NCBI RefSeq assembly: GCF_000615945.1
Contig: NZ_BAMO01000008.1
Coordinates: 1 to 64,000 of the forward strand
Direction: 5' to 3'
Source: Caldalkalibacillus mannanilyticus JCM 10596
GTDB lineage: Bacteria; Bacillota; Bacilli; Caldalkalibacillales; JCM-10596
Length of the DNA stretch: 64,000 nucleotides
A program made the translations under genes and the position numbers. Positions 51,654 through 60,400 of this stretch are shown piece by piece. Position 1 is the stretch's first letter, and every line of letters begins with the position of its first letter. Below the pieces are notes generated by a model. The model saw only the letters and a list, made by a program, of their open reading frames with translations. It did no database searches and was not told the DNA's origin.

Positions 51654-52604
51654 ATGTCCAAGGCATCCTTGGAAGAAATCACACTTAGAAGGACGCTATC
51701 TAAAGAAATAGAGCGAAAAAGAGCTCTAAAAAAAGAATGGAGGTTGTTTTTCGAAGGTCTATTGTACATGCTTCCTGCACTTATGATTCTGGGCTTGTTT
51801 TTGTTTTATCCCATGTTAAAAACCTTGTATTACAGCTTCTTCATTACCAATCCAAGGGGAGATACGGTGCTGTTCGTGGGCTTGGAGCATTATCTTCATT
51901 TGCTTCAATCGGAGAGCTTTCGTCAGAGCATGATTCAGACGTTTCTTTTTGTTCTCTATACCGTACCCACAGGCGTGATACTTGCCTTGTTTCTAGCGGT
52001 GATTGCGAATGAAAGAGTACGGGGAATTGAGTTTTTCAGAGTTATTTTTTCCTCCACCTTAGGGGTATCGGTGGCGGCGGGGGCGACTATTTGGCTCTTC
52101 CTGTTCCATCCCAGTATCGGATTATTTAATCAGGTACTGCAAAGCATTGGGCTGAGTCCCGTTGCCTGGTTAACCTCGAAAGACTGGGCTTTATTTTCCG
52201 TCGCGATTCCAACCATATGGATGAGCGTAGGGTTTAATTTTATTATTCTGCTGGGAGGACTACAAAACATTTCAGATGAATTGTATGAGAGTGCTCGGAT
52301 AGATGGAGCGGGATATTTTACCCAACTATTTAAGATTACGCTTCCGATGCTTTCTCCCACCTTATTTTTTATTGTGACGGTCACCTTAATAGGTTCGTTT
52401 CAATCCTTTGGACAAATTCATATTCTTACAGGTGGAGGACCAAATGAAGCGACAAATATTATTGTCTATTCCATCTATAAGGAAGCTTTTGAATTTTCAA
52501 GGTTTGGGACCGCCAGTGCACAAGCGATTCTCTTATTTATCATAATCTTGGTGTTCACAATTCTACAGTTCAAGGTCGGAGAACGGAAGGTGCATTATCA
52601 ATGA
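51654..52604 (+). CDS. ugpA: Glycerol-phosphate ABC permease (UgpA-like)
   Basis: A 316-residue MalF-type permease with six predicted helices after a basic cytoplasmic start. The EAA loop is YESARIDGAGYFTQLFKITL near residue 215. IHILTGGGPNEATNIIVYSI near 260 is the typical late segment. Assigned to the ugp system because the binding protein in the same operon is UgpB-like. It overlaps the next gene by four bases (ATGA). The operon has no UgpC ATPase. Confidence 0.82.
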   Translation: MSKASLEEITLRRTLSKEIERKRALKKEWRLFFEGLLYMLPALMILGLFLFYPMLKTLYYSFFITNPRGDTVLFVGLEHYLHLLQSESFRQSMIQTFLFVLYTVPTGVILALFLAVIANERVRGIEFFRVIFSSTLGVSVAAGATIWLFLFHPSIGLFNQVLQSIGLSPVAWLTSKDWALFSVAIPTIWMSVGFNFIILLGGLQNISDELYESARIDGAGYFTQLFKITLPMLSPTLFFIVTVTLIGSFQSFGQIHILTGGGPNEATNIIVYSIYKEAFEFSRFGTASAQAILLFIIILVFTILQFKVGERKVHYQ

Positions 52605-53410
52605 TACGAAAACTAGTGATCTATAGCTTGCTCTTCATATCTGCCTTTGCTCTTTTTTTTCCCATCTTGTTTGCTTTGCTTGCCAGCTTTTTAAGCTCGG
52701 CAGAATTGCATAGCGGAAACTATCTTCCTTCCAGCTTGCATTTAGATAATTATCGGAATGCCTTTGCCAGTGTTCCGTTGACTAAATTTCTAGTGAATAG
52801 CTTTATCGTTTCATCGACGGTGACGATTGGACAAGTGATCATTTGCAGTCTGACCGCCTTTGCGATTGTCTTTATTCCTTTTCGAGGGCGCAATTTCTTT
52901 TTCTTTTTGTTTATTTCTACGCTGCTCATCCCGTGGGAAGCTGCCATGATCCCCAATTTTGTCACGATCTTAAAGCTACAGTGGTTAAATACCTATTCAG
53001 CTATGACTCTTCCTTTTTTAACCACGGCTTTTGGGATCTTCTTGTTAAGACAGCATTTTATGACCCTTCCAAAAGAGCTATATGAATCCTCTCAATTGGA
53101 TGGTTGTTCCCGTTTTCGATTCTATCTTTCTTTTGCTTTACCCTTATCAAAACCGATGATCATAGCTCTGGCGATTTACTCTTTTTTGACGACATGGAAT
53201 ATGTACCTGTGGCCTTTGTTAGTAACGAGCAATGAGTCAGTACGTACTGTACAAATTGGAATTAAAATGATGATCTCTCAAGAATCATCCACCTCGTGGA
53301 ACATGGTCATGGCAGGAGTTATTATTATTCTTATTCCAACCTTGCTTTTACTCATGCTAGGAATCAAGCATATTCGTCGAGGCTTAATGTCTGGAGCGTT
53401 AAAAGGATAA
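52601..53410 (+). CDS. ugpE: Glycerol-phosphate ABC permease (UgpE-like)
   Basis: A 269-residue MalG-type permease, six helices. The EAA loop is YESSQLDGCSRFRFYLSFAL near residue 165 and the end is IRRGLMSGALKG. It pairs with the UgpA-like protein to make the membrane channel. Start ATG overlaps the ugpA stop. Confidence 0.82.
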   Translation: MIRKLVIYSLLFISAFALFFPILFALLASFLSSAELHSGNYLPSSLHLDNYRNAFASVPLTKFLVNSFIVSSTVTIGQVIICSLTAFAIVFIPFRGRNFFFFLFISTLLIPWEAAMIPNFVTILKLQWLNTYSAMTLPFLTTAFGIFLLRQHFMTLPKELYESSQLDGCSRFRFYLSFALPLSKPMIIALAIYSFLTTWNMYLWPLLVTSNESVRTVQIGIKMMISQESSTSWNMVMAGVIIILIPTLLLLMLGIKHIRRGLMSGALKG

Positions 53411-53449
53411 TCATTAAACTGCTTTGCTAAAAATAAGGAGGAAATCAAA

Positions 53450-54802
53450 ATGAAAAAATCAATTCAAACTTATGGACGCTGGGGATTTATTAGTATGCTG
53501 GCTCTTATTCTTCTTGTAACCACCGCTTGTAGTGCTAGTACGAGCGGAGAAGTGAAGAAAACAGAGGATGGGCGAGTCGTTGTTGATTTATGGTATGCCT
53601 TAGGAGGAACAGCAGGAGAAGCAGTGGTAGAGATGGTCCAAGCGTTTAACGAATCTCAAGACAAGTATTATGTTGAGGCTGCTTTCCAAGGGAGCTATGA
53701 GGAATCTCTGACTCAATTAAGACAGGTAGGAGGAACAGCTCAGGCTCCGGCGCTCGTACAGGTCTTTGAAGTGGGAACGAAATATATGATCGAAAGCGGA
53801 TTTATTGAGCCTATGCATACCTTCATTGAACGAGATCAATTTGACCTAAGTGGATTTGAGCAAAATATACTAGGCTATTATCAGGTGGATGGGAAGCTTT
53901 ACTCCATGCCATTTAACTCCTCTAATCCAATCATGTTCTATAATAAAGAGTTATTTAGAGAAGCAGGGTTAGACCCAGAAAACCCGCCAAAAACCTATAG
54001 CGAAGTACGCGAAGCAGCGAAAGTGATTCGAGATCATTTCGGAGGAAAAGTAGATGGTTTTTCAGTAGTTACTCATGGTTGGTTTACAGAGCAAATGATT
54101 GCTAATCAGGGAGCGCTTTATGTTAATAATGAAAATGGGCGTGGTGGTGAGCCAACAGAATCCTTGATTCATCAAGAAGCGGGTCAACATTGGTTTGGTT
54201 GGTTAGCAGCGATGAAGCAAGATGGCACCTTAGGGAATTATGGGCGTAACTGGGATGATCACCGTGCGGCTTTCAAGGCTAGAACAGTAGCTATGTACTT
54301 AGATTCTTCAGCTTCTACAGCGGGCAATGTGATGGAAGCGGAATTTGAAGTAGGAACAGCGTTTTTACCTGTTCCAGATGGAATGGAACCCCAAGGAGTG
54401 ATTGTCGGGGGAGCAGCGCTATGGATGATGAAGGGAATCGCAGAGGAAACACAGGAAGCAGCGTGGGAATTTATTAAGTTCTCTGCTCGTCCCGATGTAC
54501 AAGCGAAATGGGCTGCAAGCACAGGATATTTCCCTATTACAAAAGCAGCTCATGAAGAGCCTGTCCTACAAGATATTTATGCCAAGCATCCACAGTTTGT
54601 CACAGCCGTTAAGCAATTACAAAACACGACGTTAACACCTGCTACACAAGGAGCGTTAATGGGAGTCTTCCCTGAAGTGCGTGAGCATGTTGTGAATGCT
54701 ATTGAAAGCTTACATGATGGAGCCGATCCAATGAAAGCCTTAGAGAAGGTACAAGAGGAAATCAATAGAGAATTAGAAAACGATAGGAGGACGAAGAAAT
54801 AA
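53450..54802 (+). CDS. ugpB: Glycerol-phosphate binding lipoprotein (UgpB-like)
   Basis: A 450-residue binding lipoprotein with lipobox VTTAC (Cys 27). Several blocks match UgpB of E. coli: ALVQVFEVGTKYMIESGFI near residue 102, MPFNSSNPIMFYNKELFREA near 158, VGGAALWMMKGIAEET near 324 and GYFPITKAAHEEPVL near 363. UgpB binds glycerol 3-phosphate and glycerophosphodiesters. Together with the PhoP-type promoter it suggests a phosphate-scavenging importer, perhaps feeding the phosphodiesterase at 38765. AAGGAGG lies nine bases before the ATG. Confidence 0.85.
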   Translation: MKKSIQTYGRWGFISMLALILLVTTACSASTSGEVKKTEDGRVVVDLWYALGGTAGEAVVEMVQAFNESQDKYYVEAAFQGSYEESLTQLRQVGGTAQAPALVQVFEVGTKYMIESGFIEPMHTFIERDQFDLSGFEQNILGYYQVDGKLYSMPFNSSNPIMFYNKELFREAGLDPENPPKTYSEVREAAKVIRDHFGGKVDGFSVVTHGWFTEQMIANQGALYVNNENGRGGEPTESLIHQEAGQHWFGWLAAMKQDGTLGNYGRNWDDHRAAFKARTVAMYLDSSASTAGNVMEAEFEVGTAFLPVPDGMEPQGVIVGGAALWMMKGIAEETQEAAWEFIKFSARPDVQAKWAASTGYFPITKAAHEEPVLQDIYAKHPQFVTAVKQLQNTTLTPATQGALMGVFPEVREHVVNAIESLHDGADPMKALEKVQEEINRELENDRRTKK

Positions 54803-54805
54803 TCT

Positions 54806-55777
54806 TCATCCGCCGACAGAGTTCTGTGAAATCGTTTCTTTCCCTTGGACAGCGTTTGTGTCCAGGGTTTTTTTTATTCTTTTTCCAGTTAGATTGGTTC
54901 CAATGACCCCTACGAGAATGACAATGGTTCCTATCACATGATAGTAGTGCATGGCTTCCTGTAGAAGCAGGACGCCAGCAAATAAGGTGATCAAGGTGGC
55001 TAGATTGTTGAAGACACTCACTTTGAAGGCTTCCATCTTAGACAAGGCATAATTGGTTAAAAAAGAAGTACACAATGTAGAGAGGATGCCAAGATACAGA
55101 ATGGAGAAGAGAAATCCTCCGTTCGATAGTGGAGTAAAGAAACCAGATAAAGTGCCCTTGATGACATGCTGTACAATCGCCATCGTATTAAACGCAATGA
55201 AACCAATCCCTGCCATGATATAGGTCAAAGGAAAGAGAGAATACTTCTGGGTTAACTTTCGAGCTAAGACACTGTAGGCAGCCGACGATAAGGCAGAAAG
55301 CAGGATGAGAATTGTTCCAGTCATACTAGACGAAGAATGAACGTTCACTCCATTCATCACCGAAATATAGAGGACTCCACTGACCGAGAGACAGATAAAG
55401 AAGATTTGCCACCCCGCAGAACGTTCCTTGAGAAAGAGGGCGGAGAGAATCATGGTCAGAATAGGAATGGTAGCAAAAATAATCCCTGCTTCCGAAGAAG
55501 TGGTGTAGACCAGCCCATAAGCCTGAAAGGTAAAAAATAAAGTGGGGTAGAGGAGGGCTAATGGTAAAATGAGTAGAAAATCCTTCACTTGGATGCGAAA
55601 CCTAGCTTTGCTGGAAAAAAGAAAGAGGGACGCCACTAGGAAAGATGCAGTGAACCTGTGGGCTAAGGTATCCATTGGTGTAGCTGATTCTAAAGCGATT
55701 TTTACAAACATAAAAGAGAAACCGATAATAATCGAATACCCTAGAGCTGCGACATACACTTTTTGATTTATTTTCAT
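54806..55777 (-). CDS. EamA/DMT-family transporter
   Basis: A 323-residue protein with ten predicted helices in two EamA repeats (about residues 8-140 and 155-290). Signature pieces are TPMDTLAHRFTASFLVASLF, SEAGIIFATIPILTMILSALFL, and FNNLATLITLFAGVLLLQEA. Such proteins export amino acids or metabolites. It is divergent from a MocR-type regulator, a common pairing in which the regulator controls the exporter in response to an amino acid or vitamin B6 vitamer. Start ATG 55777 (MKINQKVY), with GGAGGAAGTGC upstream. Confidence 0.85.
   Translation of the reverse strand: MKINQKVYVAALGYSIIIGFSFMFVKIALESATPMDTLAHRFTASFLVASLFLFSSKARFRIQVKDFLLILPLALLYPTLFFTFQAYGLVYTTSSEAGIIFATIPILTMILSALFLKERSAGWQIFFICLSVSGVLYISVMNGVNVHSSSSMTGTILILLSALSSAAYSVLARKLTQKYSLFPLTYIMAGIGFIAFNTMAIVQHVIKGTLSGFFTPLSNGGFLFSILYLGILSTLCTSFLTNYALSKMEAFKVSVFNNLATLITLFAGVLLLQEAMHYYHVIGTIVILVGVIGTNLTGKRIKKTLDTNAVQGKETISQNSVGG
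54842..54873 (+). terminator. Terminator of the ugp-type operon
   Basis: CCCTTGGACA pairs with TGTCCAGGG, followed by TTTTTTTTATT. It lies inside the 3' end of the convergent EamA gene. Confidence 0.8.
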
Positions 55778-55863
55778 TTCAAGCACTTCCTCCGTTTTCT
55801 GTTTTTTTGCGTATTTCTATCGTAACGGGTAGAAGATTCCTATACAATGAGGATATAGTATAA

Positions 55864-55877
55864 CTGTACCGGTACAG
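55864..55877. promoter_or_regulatory. Palindromic operator between EamA and MocR genes
   Basis: CTGTACCGGTACAG is a perfect 14-bp palindrome 13 bases before the MocR start, just after a TATAGT -10-like element (55855-55860). It is the obvious candidate for autoregulation by the MocR protein. Confidence 0.65.
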
Positions 55878-55890
55878 ATGGGAGGGTGAG

Positions 55891-57225
55891 ATGTATAAGT
55901 ATCAAGCCTTATTTCAAAGAATGGAAGAATTAATTCAGAACGAACAATATAAAACAGGAGCAAAACTTCCCTCGATTCGCTCCTTGGCTGAGCAATATGT
56001 CTGTAGTAAAAGTACGGTTATTAAGGTATTTCAAGAGCTAGAAAAGAGACATTTGGTCTATTCTGTACCTAAAAGTGGCTACTATGTTGTCAAAAGAAGC
56101 TTTGAAGGAAAGGAGTCCAAGGGAACAAAGATCGATTTCGCGACTTCGGCTCCAGATTGGAGTCACTTCCCTTATGTCGACTTTCAACATTGTATCAATA
56201 AAGCGATTGATACCTATCAGCATGAATTATTTGTCTACGGTACTCCACAAGGTTTACCGTCATTGATTGAGATCGTTCAGAAGCAGCTTGAAGGCTATCA
56301 GGTGTTTGCGAAGTCGGAACAGATTTTTATTACCTCAGGTGTACAACAAGCGTTGGCGATCCTTAATAGCTTGCCTTTTCCTAATCGTAAAACCAAGATT
56401 CTCATTGAGCAACCGAGCTACCATTTGTTAATTCAGCATGCTGAGATGAACAATCTTCCTATGCTAGGTATCCGTCGTTCAGCAGAAGGGCTTAACTTCG
56501 CAGAGCTAGAAAAGCTGTTTCGTGAGGAGGATATCAAATTTTTCTATACCATGCCTAGATTCCACAATCCTTTAGGAACCTCCTATTCCCAAAAGGAGAT
56601 GAAAGAGCTGGTACGCCTTGCAGATCAATACGATGTCTATCTTGTTGAAGATGATTATTTAGCAGATTACGAGCAGGATTCGAAGATTGACCCGTTGTAT
56701 GCGTATGATGTAAATGAACGTGTCATCTATCTGAAGAGCTATTCCAAAATCATGTTTCCTGGCTTGCGTGTGGGGGTAGCAGTCGTACCAAGAGCCATCA
56801 TGGAAGCCTTTCAGCAGTACAAAAAAATACTAGATATTGATAGCTCTATGATTTCACAAGCAGCGCTAGAGATTTATATTAAGAGCGGAATGTTCGAGCG
56901 CCATAAAAAAAGAATCCGAGAGTCCTATATCTCTCGGGCTAGGCTGCTTTATGAAGCGTTAGTGAAGCATCAGAATGATCGCTTTACTATGGGAAATAGA
57001 AACCCTTCCTCTTCCCTCTGTATGCATACACATATTGTGTTACCTTCAACAACGAATATGAACCAGTTTATGCGTAGATTAGAGAAAGAAGAAGTCCTGA
57101 TTGAATCTGTGAATCGGAATTATATGAACGGCTTCCCTCAGGAAAAAATCGTGAAGATCAATGTATTCAATGTAGAGGAGTCTATGATTGAAGAAGGGGT
57201 GAGGAGGTTGGTACGGTCAAGGTGA
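55891..57225 (+). CDS. MocR-type regulator (GntR winged helix + aminotransferase domain)
   Basis: A 444-residue regulator. Residues about 1-75 are a GntR winged helix (GAKLPSIRSLAEQYVCSKST...VFQELEKRHLVYSVPKSGYYV). The rest is a class I aminotransferase-like domain: VEDDYLADYEQDSKIDPLYA near residue 250 and YLKSYSKIMFPGLRVGVAVV near 285, where the Lys of SYSK is the expected PLP-binding residue. MocR proteins bind PLP plus an amino acid or sense vitamin B6. ATG 55891 follows GGGAGGGTG. Confidence 0.88.
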   Translation: MYKYQALFQRMEELIQNEQYKTGAKLPSIRSLAEQYVCSKSTVIKVFQELEKRHLVYSVPKSGYYVVKRSFEGKESKGTKIDFATSAPDWSHFPYVDFQHCINKAIDTYQHELFVYGTPQGLPSLIEIVQKQLEGYQVFAKSEQIFITSGVQQALAILNSLPFPNRKTKILIEQPSYHLLIQHAEMNNLPMLGIRRSAEGLNFAELEKLFREEDIKFFYTMPRFHNPLGTSYSQKEMKELVRLADQYDVYLVEDDYLADYEQDSKIDPLYAYDVNERVIYLKSYSKIMFPGLRVGVAVVPRAIMEAFQQYKKILDIDSSMISQAALEIYIKSGMFERHKKRIRESYISRARLLYEALVKHQNDRFTMGNRNPSSSLCMHTHIVLPSTTNMNQFMRRLEKEEVLIESVNRNYMNGFPQEKIVKINVFNVEESMIEEGVRRLVRSR

Positions 57226-57227
57226 GT

Positions 57228-57273
57228 AAAAAAAGTAGCTCTTCTCCTTTGGGCAAGGTTGAGCTACTTTTTT
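57228..57273 (+). terminator. Terminator after the MocR gene
   Basis: AAAAAAAGTAGCTC pairs with GAGCTACTTTTTT. The flanking A and T runs could make it work in both directions. The stretch 57274-57371 holds no gene. Confidence 0.85.
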
Positions 57274-57371
57274 CTTGATGTAAAGTGGAGCAGGAGGTTG
57301 GATGGATGAGAATTTAATGTTAAGGACTTTTCATAATCCTAATCTTTTCAACAGGGTTGAAATGAACCGCC

Positions 57372-57599
57372 TTATTTTTCCCACCTCTTCAAATCTACAA
57401 CTCTCCCATTTAAGACAACGGAGGGAAGAGCTTGAATTCCATAGGTCTTGGCTAGAGCTTCCCATTCAGGCTTACTCTGTTTTTGATTCAAGTCATATTC
57501 GATCACTTCACACTTAGGACAAGCTAATGTATTGACTTGTACAAGAATCTCCTGACATAGATAAGATCCTGCTGTAAATACCTCGATTTTTCCATTCAT
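57372..57599 (-). CDS. Small thioredoxin-like protein
   Basis: A 75-residue thioredoxin-fold protein. The expected CxxC position holds GSYLCQEIL with one Cys, while a later CPKC (near residue 27) carries a Cys pair. GIQALPSVVLNGRVVDL gives the cis-Pro loop. Such mini-proteins are found next to MerR regulators in metal or thiol stress operons. Its start overlaps the stop of the MerR gene by four bases, so it is the regulated partner. Confidence 0.7.
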   Translation of the reverse strand: MNGKIEVFTAGSYLCQEILVQVNTLACPKCEVIEYDLNQKQSKPEWEALAKTYGIQALPSVVLNGRVVDLKRWEK

Positions 57600-58021
57600 G
57601 TTTGTTTCCCTTCTTTCCCATGTAATCTAGTTAAAATAGGGCATGTTTCCTTAGAAAGGGGCAACTCCGAAGCAGGGTGATGGGTAATAAGCTCTAATAA
57701 GGCTTTGAAGTTTTGCAGTTGCTTGATTTGTTCCTCAATAGCTTGAACCTTCATTTGGGCTGCATGGTACATTTCTTCTGTTGGAGTGAAGGAGGAACTC
57801 TTATGTAGGGCTAGCAGCTCTTTAATTTCATGAAGAGTAAAGCCAACCCGCTGAGCGTTTTTTATAAAATCAATATCCTCTACTGTTTCGGCTGTGAACA
57901 TTCGATAGCCTGCTTCCGTTCGTTCAGCCGTTGGAATAAGTCCCTTTTTTTCATAGTATCTTACCGTTTCAATATGCACATTGGCAGCCTTAGCCACTTG
58001 ACCAATGGTTAAACGCTTCAT
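57596..58021 (-). CDS. MerR-family regulator
   Basis: A 141-residue regulator. RLTIGQVAKAANVHIETVRYY (positions 3-23) is the DNA-binding helix-turn-helix and wing, followed by a coiled coil and a C-terminal end with TCPILTRLHG. There is one Cys near residue 129 and another metal-ligand set is not obvious, unlike classic mercury MerR with three Cys. The inducer is unknown. Its promoter has a 20-base spacer, the hallmark of MerR-twisted promoters, so it autoregulates. ATG 58021 follows GGGGGC. Confidence 0.82.
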   Translation of the reverse strand: MKRLTIGQVAKAANVHIETVRYYEKKGLIPTAERTEAGYRMFTAETVEDIDFIKNAQRVGFTLHEIKELLALHKSSSFTPTEEMYHAAQMKVQAIEEQIKQLQNFKALLELITHHPASELPLSKETCPILTRLHGKEGKQT

Positions 58022-58043
58022 GATGTGTAGCCCCCTTCTATGT

Positions 58044-58075
58044 ATAGTATCTACTGTACTATGGTTTAGGGTCAA
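58044..58075 (-). promoter_or_regulatory. MerR-type promoter with 20-bp spacer
   Basis: On the - strand TTGACC (58075-58070), 20 bases and TACTAT (58049-58044). The spacer carries a dyad (ATAGTA...TACTAT). The long spacer suits MerR-family activation by DNA distortion. Confidence 0.65.
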
Positions 58076-58091
58076 GGTTAACTTTTATGGT

Positions 58092-59573
58092 TTACTTTAC
58101 TAGAGGGTTTTTAAACACTTTGTTAATCTTAATATCAAAGGATACTATAGAAGTCGGGTCTATCTCATTCTTAGTAGCTTTTAAATCATTTTCACCACTA
58201 ATAAGGGACGCATCCATTTCAGGAGTTATAGAGTTTTCTTTACGATCTTGATCATTTTCGTCACTAACATGCTGAACACCAATTCCATATTCCCCTAATT
58301 CGGGTACAATAAAAGATAACTGTTGCCCTTCTGAATTTACATCAATTTTTTTATGAATGAACACTCCATAGCCGTTATACTCAAACCCGTTGTCGCTGTC
58401 CATACTTTCGGCTGGAAGTATTCCTATATTGAGTTCCATATTTTTGTCAGCACTAATGTTAAATATAACTTCCTCACCTTTGTTCCATGTTTCTCTTCCA
58501 ATGACAAAAACCCCTCCCTCTATCAGTTGTACATCAAAATGTGTTCCATCGGATACAATGGTGGGAATGATCGTTGCACCAGTTGTTGTAATAATGGAAT
58601 CTTGCGTAGAAGGTGTTGTAGTAGCCGTAGTCGCACAAGCAGTTGCCACCAAAGCTACCAAAATAATTGCCAACACTGTCACCAAAGAGGTTGATTTTTT
58701 CATTTTCATAATAGACACGATCCTTTCTTCAAGTGCATTTCTGCTAAAGCCGCTTATTAATGGAATAAAGTAACGCTTTTTTTCTTCCAATTCAATCAAG
58801 GTCAAGGCATAAGCTGTTTTTTTTGTTTCTCCCAGTTTCCGCATGACCGTTTCATCACAGCATAATTCAATGTCGCGGTTTACCAGCACATACATTAACC
58901 ACACAAAAGGGTTGAACCAATGCACACATACGGCGGCGATCAGCACCAGTTTTGTAAGCGTATCAAAGCGGCGAATATGCACAAGCTCATGGGTAAGGAC
59001 ATACTGTAATTTTGTTTCTTCTGTCCAGTCGGTTTTCTTCGGAAAAAGGATCACAGGGTGGAATACGCCATAGGTCAGCGGAGTTATTATCCGGTCACTC
59101 TGCCGTATTTGAATAGATCGACGCAAAGGATGCTCCCGCAACCAGCGAACGGCAAAGTCATTTTCAACGGGAAGGGACATTCTAAATTCCCTATAGTAAT
59201 AGATGTAGGCTACAGTGAAAAACAACACGCAAGCGCACAACCCTGCAAACCAAACAATTTCAATAGGTGAAATGGATACGGCTACTGTGCCAATTTCAAT
59301 AGGTTCCGCCGTGCTCAGAATACCCGCTACATTTTGGGTGCTTGTCATCCTGGCAGAAGAGGATTCGGGGATAAATATATGATTTATCATATCGATCCCG
59401 GTGTAGAAGCTAAATTGGGATGGAATCGAGAACGGTACAAGCAAGCGGAGAATGACAACGCCCCATAAAAAAAGGAAAGTCTTTTTCGGAAGCTTATGTA
59501 AGGTAAAGGAGCGGATGAGTACAATTGCCACAATTAGAACAGATGCAGAAAGGCTCATTTGAACAATACTCAT
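58092..59573 (-). CDS. BlaR1/MecR1-like M56-family transmembrane metalloprotease with unusual sensor region
   Basis: A 493-residue membrane protein. The first 300 residues have four helices and the M56 zinc protease domain with LTHELVHIRRFD, the HExxH site near residue 200, and the downstream ELCCDE. After a helix that ends in VALVATACAT, the C-terminal region (about 185 residues) is extracellular or lipid-attached and lacks the penicillin-binding motifs (SxxK, KTG) of BlaR1. It instead has WNKGEEVIFNIS...GEYGIGVQHV, a beta-rich domain I cannot place. It should cut the BlaI-like repressor encoded upstream when its ligand binds. ATG 59573 follows GAGGTG. Confidence 0.8.
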   Translation of the reverse strand: MSIVQMSLSASVLIVAIVLIRSFTLHKLPKKTFLFLWGVVILRLLVPFSIPSQFSFYTGIDMINHIFIPESSSARMTSTQNVAGILSTAEPIEIGTVAVSISPIEIVWFAGLCACVLFFTVAYIYYYREFRMSLPVENDFAVRWLREHPLRRSIQIRQSDRIITPLTYGVFHPVILFPKKTDWTEETKLQYVLTHELVHIRRFDTLTKLVLIAAVCVHWFNPFVWLMYVLVNRDIELCCDETVMRKLGETKKTAYALTLIELEEKKRYFIPLISGFSRNALEERIVSIMKMKKSTSLVTVLAIILVALVATACATTATTTPSTQDSIITTTGATIIPTIVSDGTHFDVQLIEGGVFVIGRETWNKGEEVIFNISADKNMELNIGILPAESMDSDNGFEYNGYGVFIHKKIDVNSEGQQLSFIVPELGEYGIGVQHVSDENDQDRKENSITPEMDASLISGENDLKATKNEIDPTSIVSFDIKINKVFKNPLVK

Positions 59574-59584
59574 AATTTTGCACC

Positions 59585-59944
59585 TCACTCCAAATCATTG
59601 ACAATCTGCTTTAATCTTTCGATTTTCTCTGCGGATAGTTTTTTTCTGTTCAGAAGGGAAGCAAAAAGTAAATCCACAGATCCATCAAAAACTTTGTTAA
59701 TTAGTTCGGTTGTTTCCTGTTCCTGCACCTGCTCCTTTGGAATTAAGGCATGGCACAGAAAATTTGGTTCCCTGCGTTCAATCGCTCCTTTCGCAATACA
59801 CCTCTTGATAAGCGTATAGGTGGTATTCTTGTTCCAGCCTACCTGCTCTTTGAGAATGTTCGAAATTCCCTTGGCGGTCAAATCCCCCTTCTTCCACAGA
59901 ACCTCCATTATCTTCAATTCGGAGTCAAATAATTTAATGTCCAT
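59585..59944 (-). CDS. BlaI/MecI-family repressor
   Basis: A 119-residue winged-helix repressor. LKIMEVLWKKGDLTAKGISN near residue 10 and WNKNTTYTLIKRCIAKGAIE near 35 form the DNA-binding region typical of BlaI/MecI. The C-terminal part is the dimerisation and cleavage domain. It overlaps the BlaR1-like gene by four bases with its stop region next to it. It should bind the ACTACT-N2-AGTAGT sites upstream and repress the pair until the M56 protease cleaves it. Confidence 0.88.
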   Translation of the reverse strand: MDIKLFDSELKIMEVLWKKGDLTAKGISNILKEQVGWNKNTTYTLIKRCIAKGAIERREPNFLCHALIPKEQVQEQETTELINKVFDGSVDLLFASLLNRKKLSAEKIERLKQIVNDLE

Positions 59945-59958
59945 AGCAACACTCCTCT

Positions 59959-60018
59959 AAACTACTGTAGTAGTTTCTATTATGGCTACATACTACTACA
60001 GTAGTCTATTGTTGTCAA
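59959..60018 (-). promoter_or_regulatory. BlaI operators and promoter
   Basis: Two palindromes, AAACTACT-GT-AGTAGTTT (59959-59976) and ACTACT-AC-AGTAGT (59992-60005), share ACTACT-N2-AGTAGT. On the - strand TTGACA (60018-60013), 17 bases and TAGTAT (59995-59990) form the promoter, so operator 2 overlaps it and operator 1 lies just downstream. This suits tight autorepression. Confidence 0.75.
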
Positions 60019-60141
60019 CAAGAGATAACTAAAACTCCAACGTTTAACTACAGGAGATTCTCCTTCACAGTAAAGTAAGCGAATATGTTACACTTAAACT
60101 GCAAAATATCGAAAAAAAACTTCCTTCTTTCAATGAGGTGT

Positions 60142-60381
60142 ATGATGGAAAATAATCCAGCAAAACAAATCTTTGTAGAAATTGAGTTGGGTCATGGTAA
60201 TCCGTCGCTAGCACAGATCTTATCTGAAACAGCTCTATACGAACGGGAATATGAAAACGATAAGCTTCTTGTCCATCAAATACTAAATATATCTAGTACG
60301 AGCGAAAAACACAGCAAATTTTTAGTCATCTTTAATCTTTACCGCGATAGCAATCATCTCGGAGAAAAAATCTCGTATTAA
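60142..60381 (+). CDS. Hypothetical small protein
   Basis: About 79 residues, MMENNPAKQIFVEIELGHGN at the start, then a mixed helix/strand sequence. GAGGTG lies just before, though close to, the ATGs at 60142 and 60145. It precedes the MerR-methyltransferase fusion by about 20 bases and could be its partner in transcription. The family is not recognised. Confidence 0.45.
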   Translation: MMENNPAKQIFVEIELGHGNPSLAQILSETALYEREYENDKLLVHQILNISSTSEKHSKFLVIFNLYRDSNHLGEKISY

Positions 60382-60400
60382 GTCCAGTGAGGTTAGATAC

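Noticed and set aside
57302-57517. 71-codon + strand frame opposite the thioredoxin-like gene
   Set aside because: It is antisense to a convincing gene and has no recognisable protein features.
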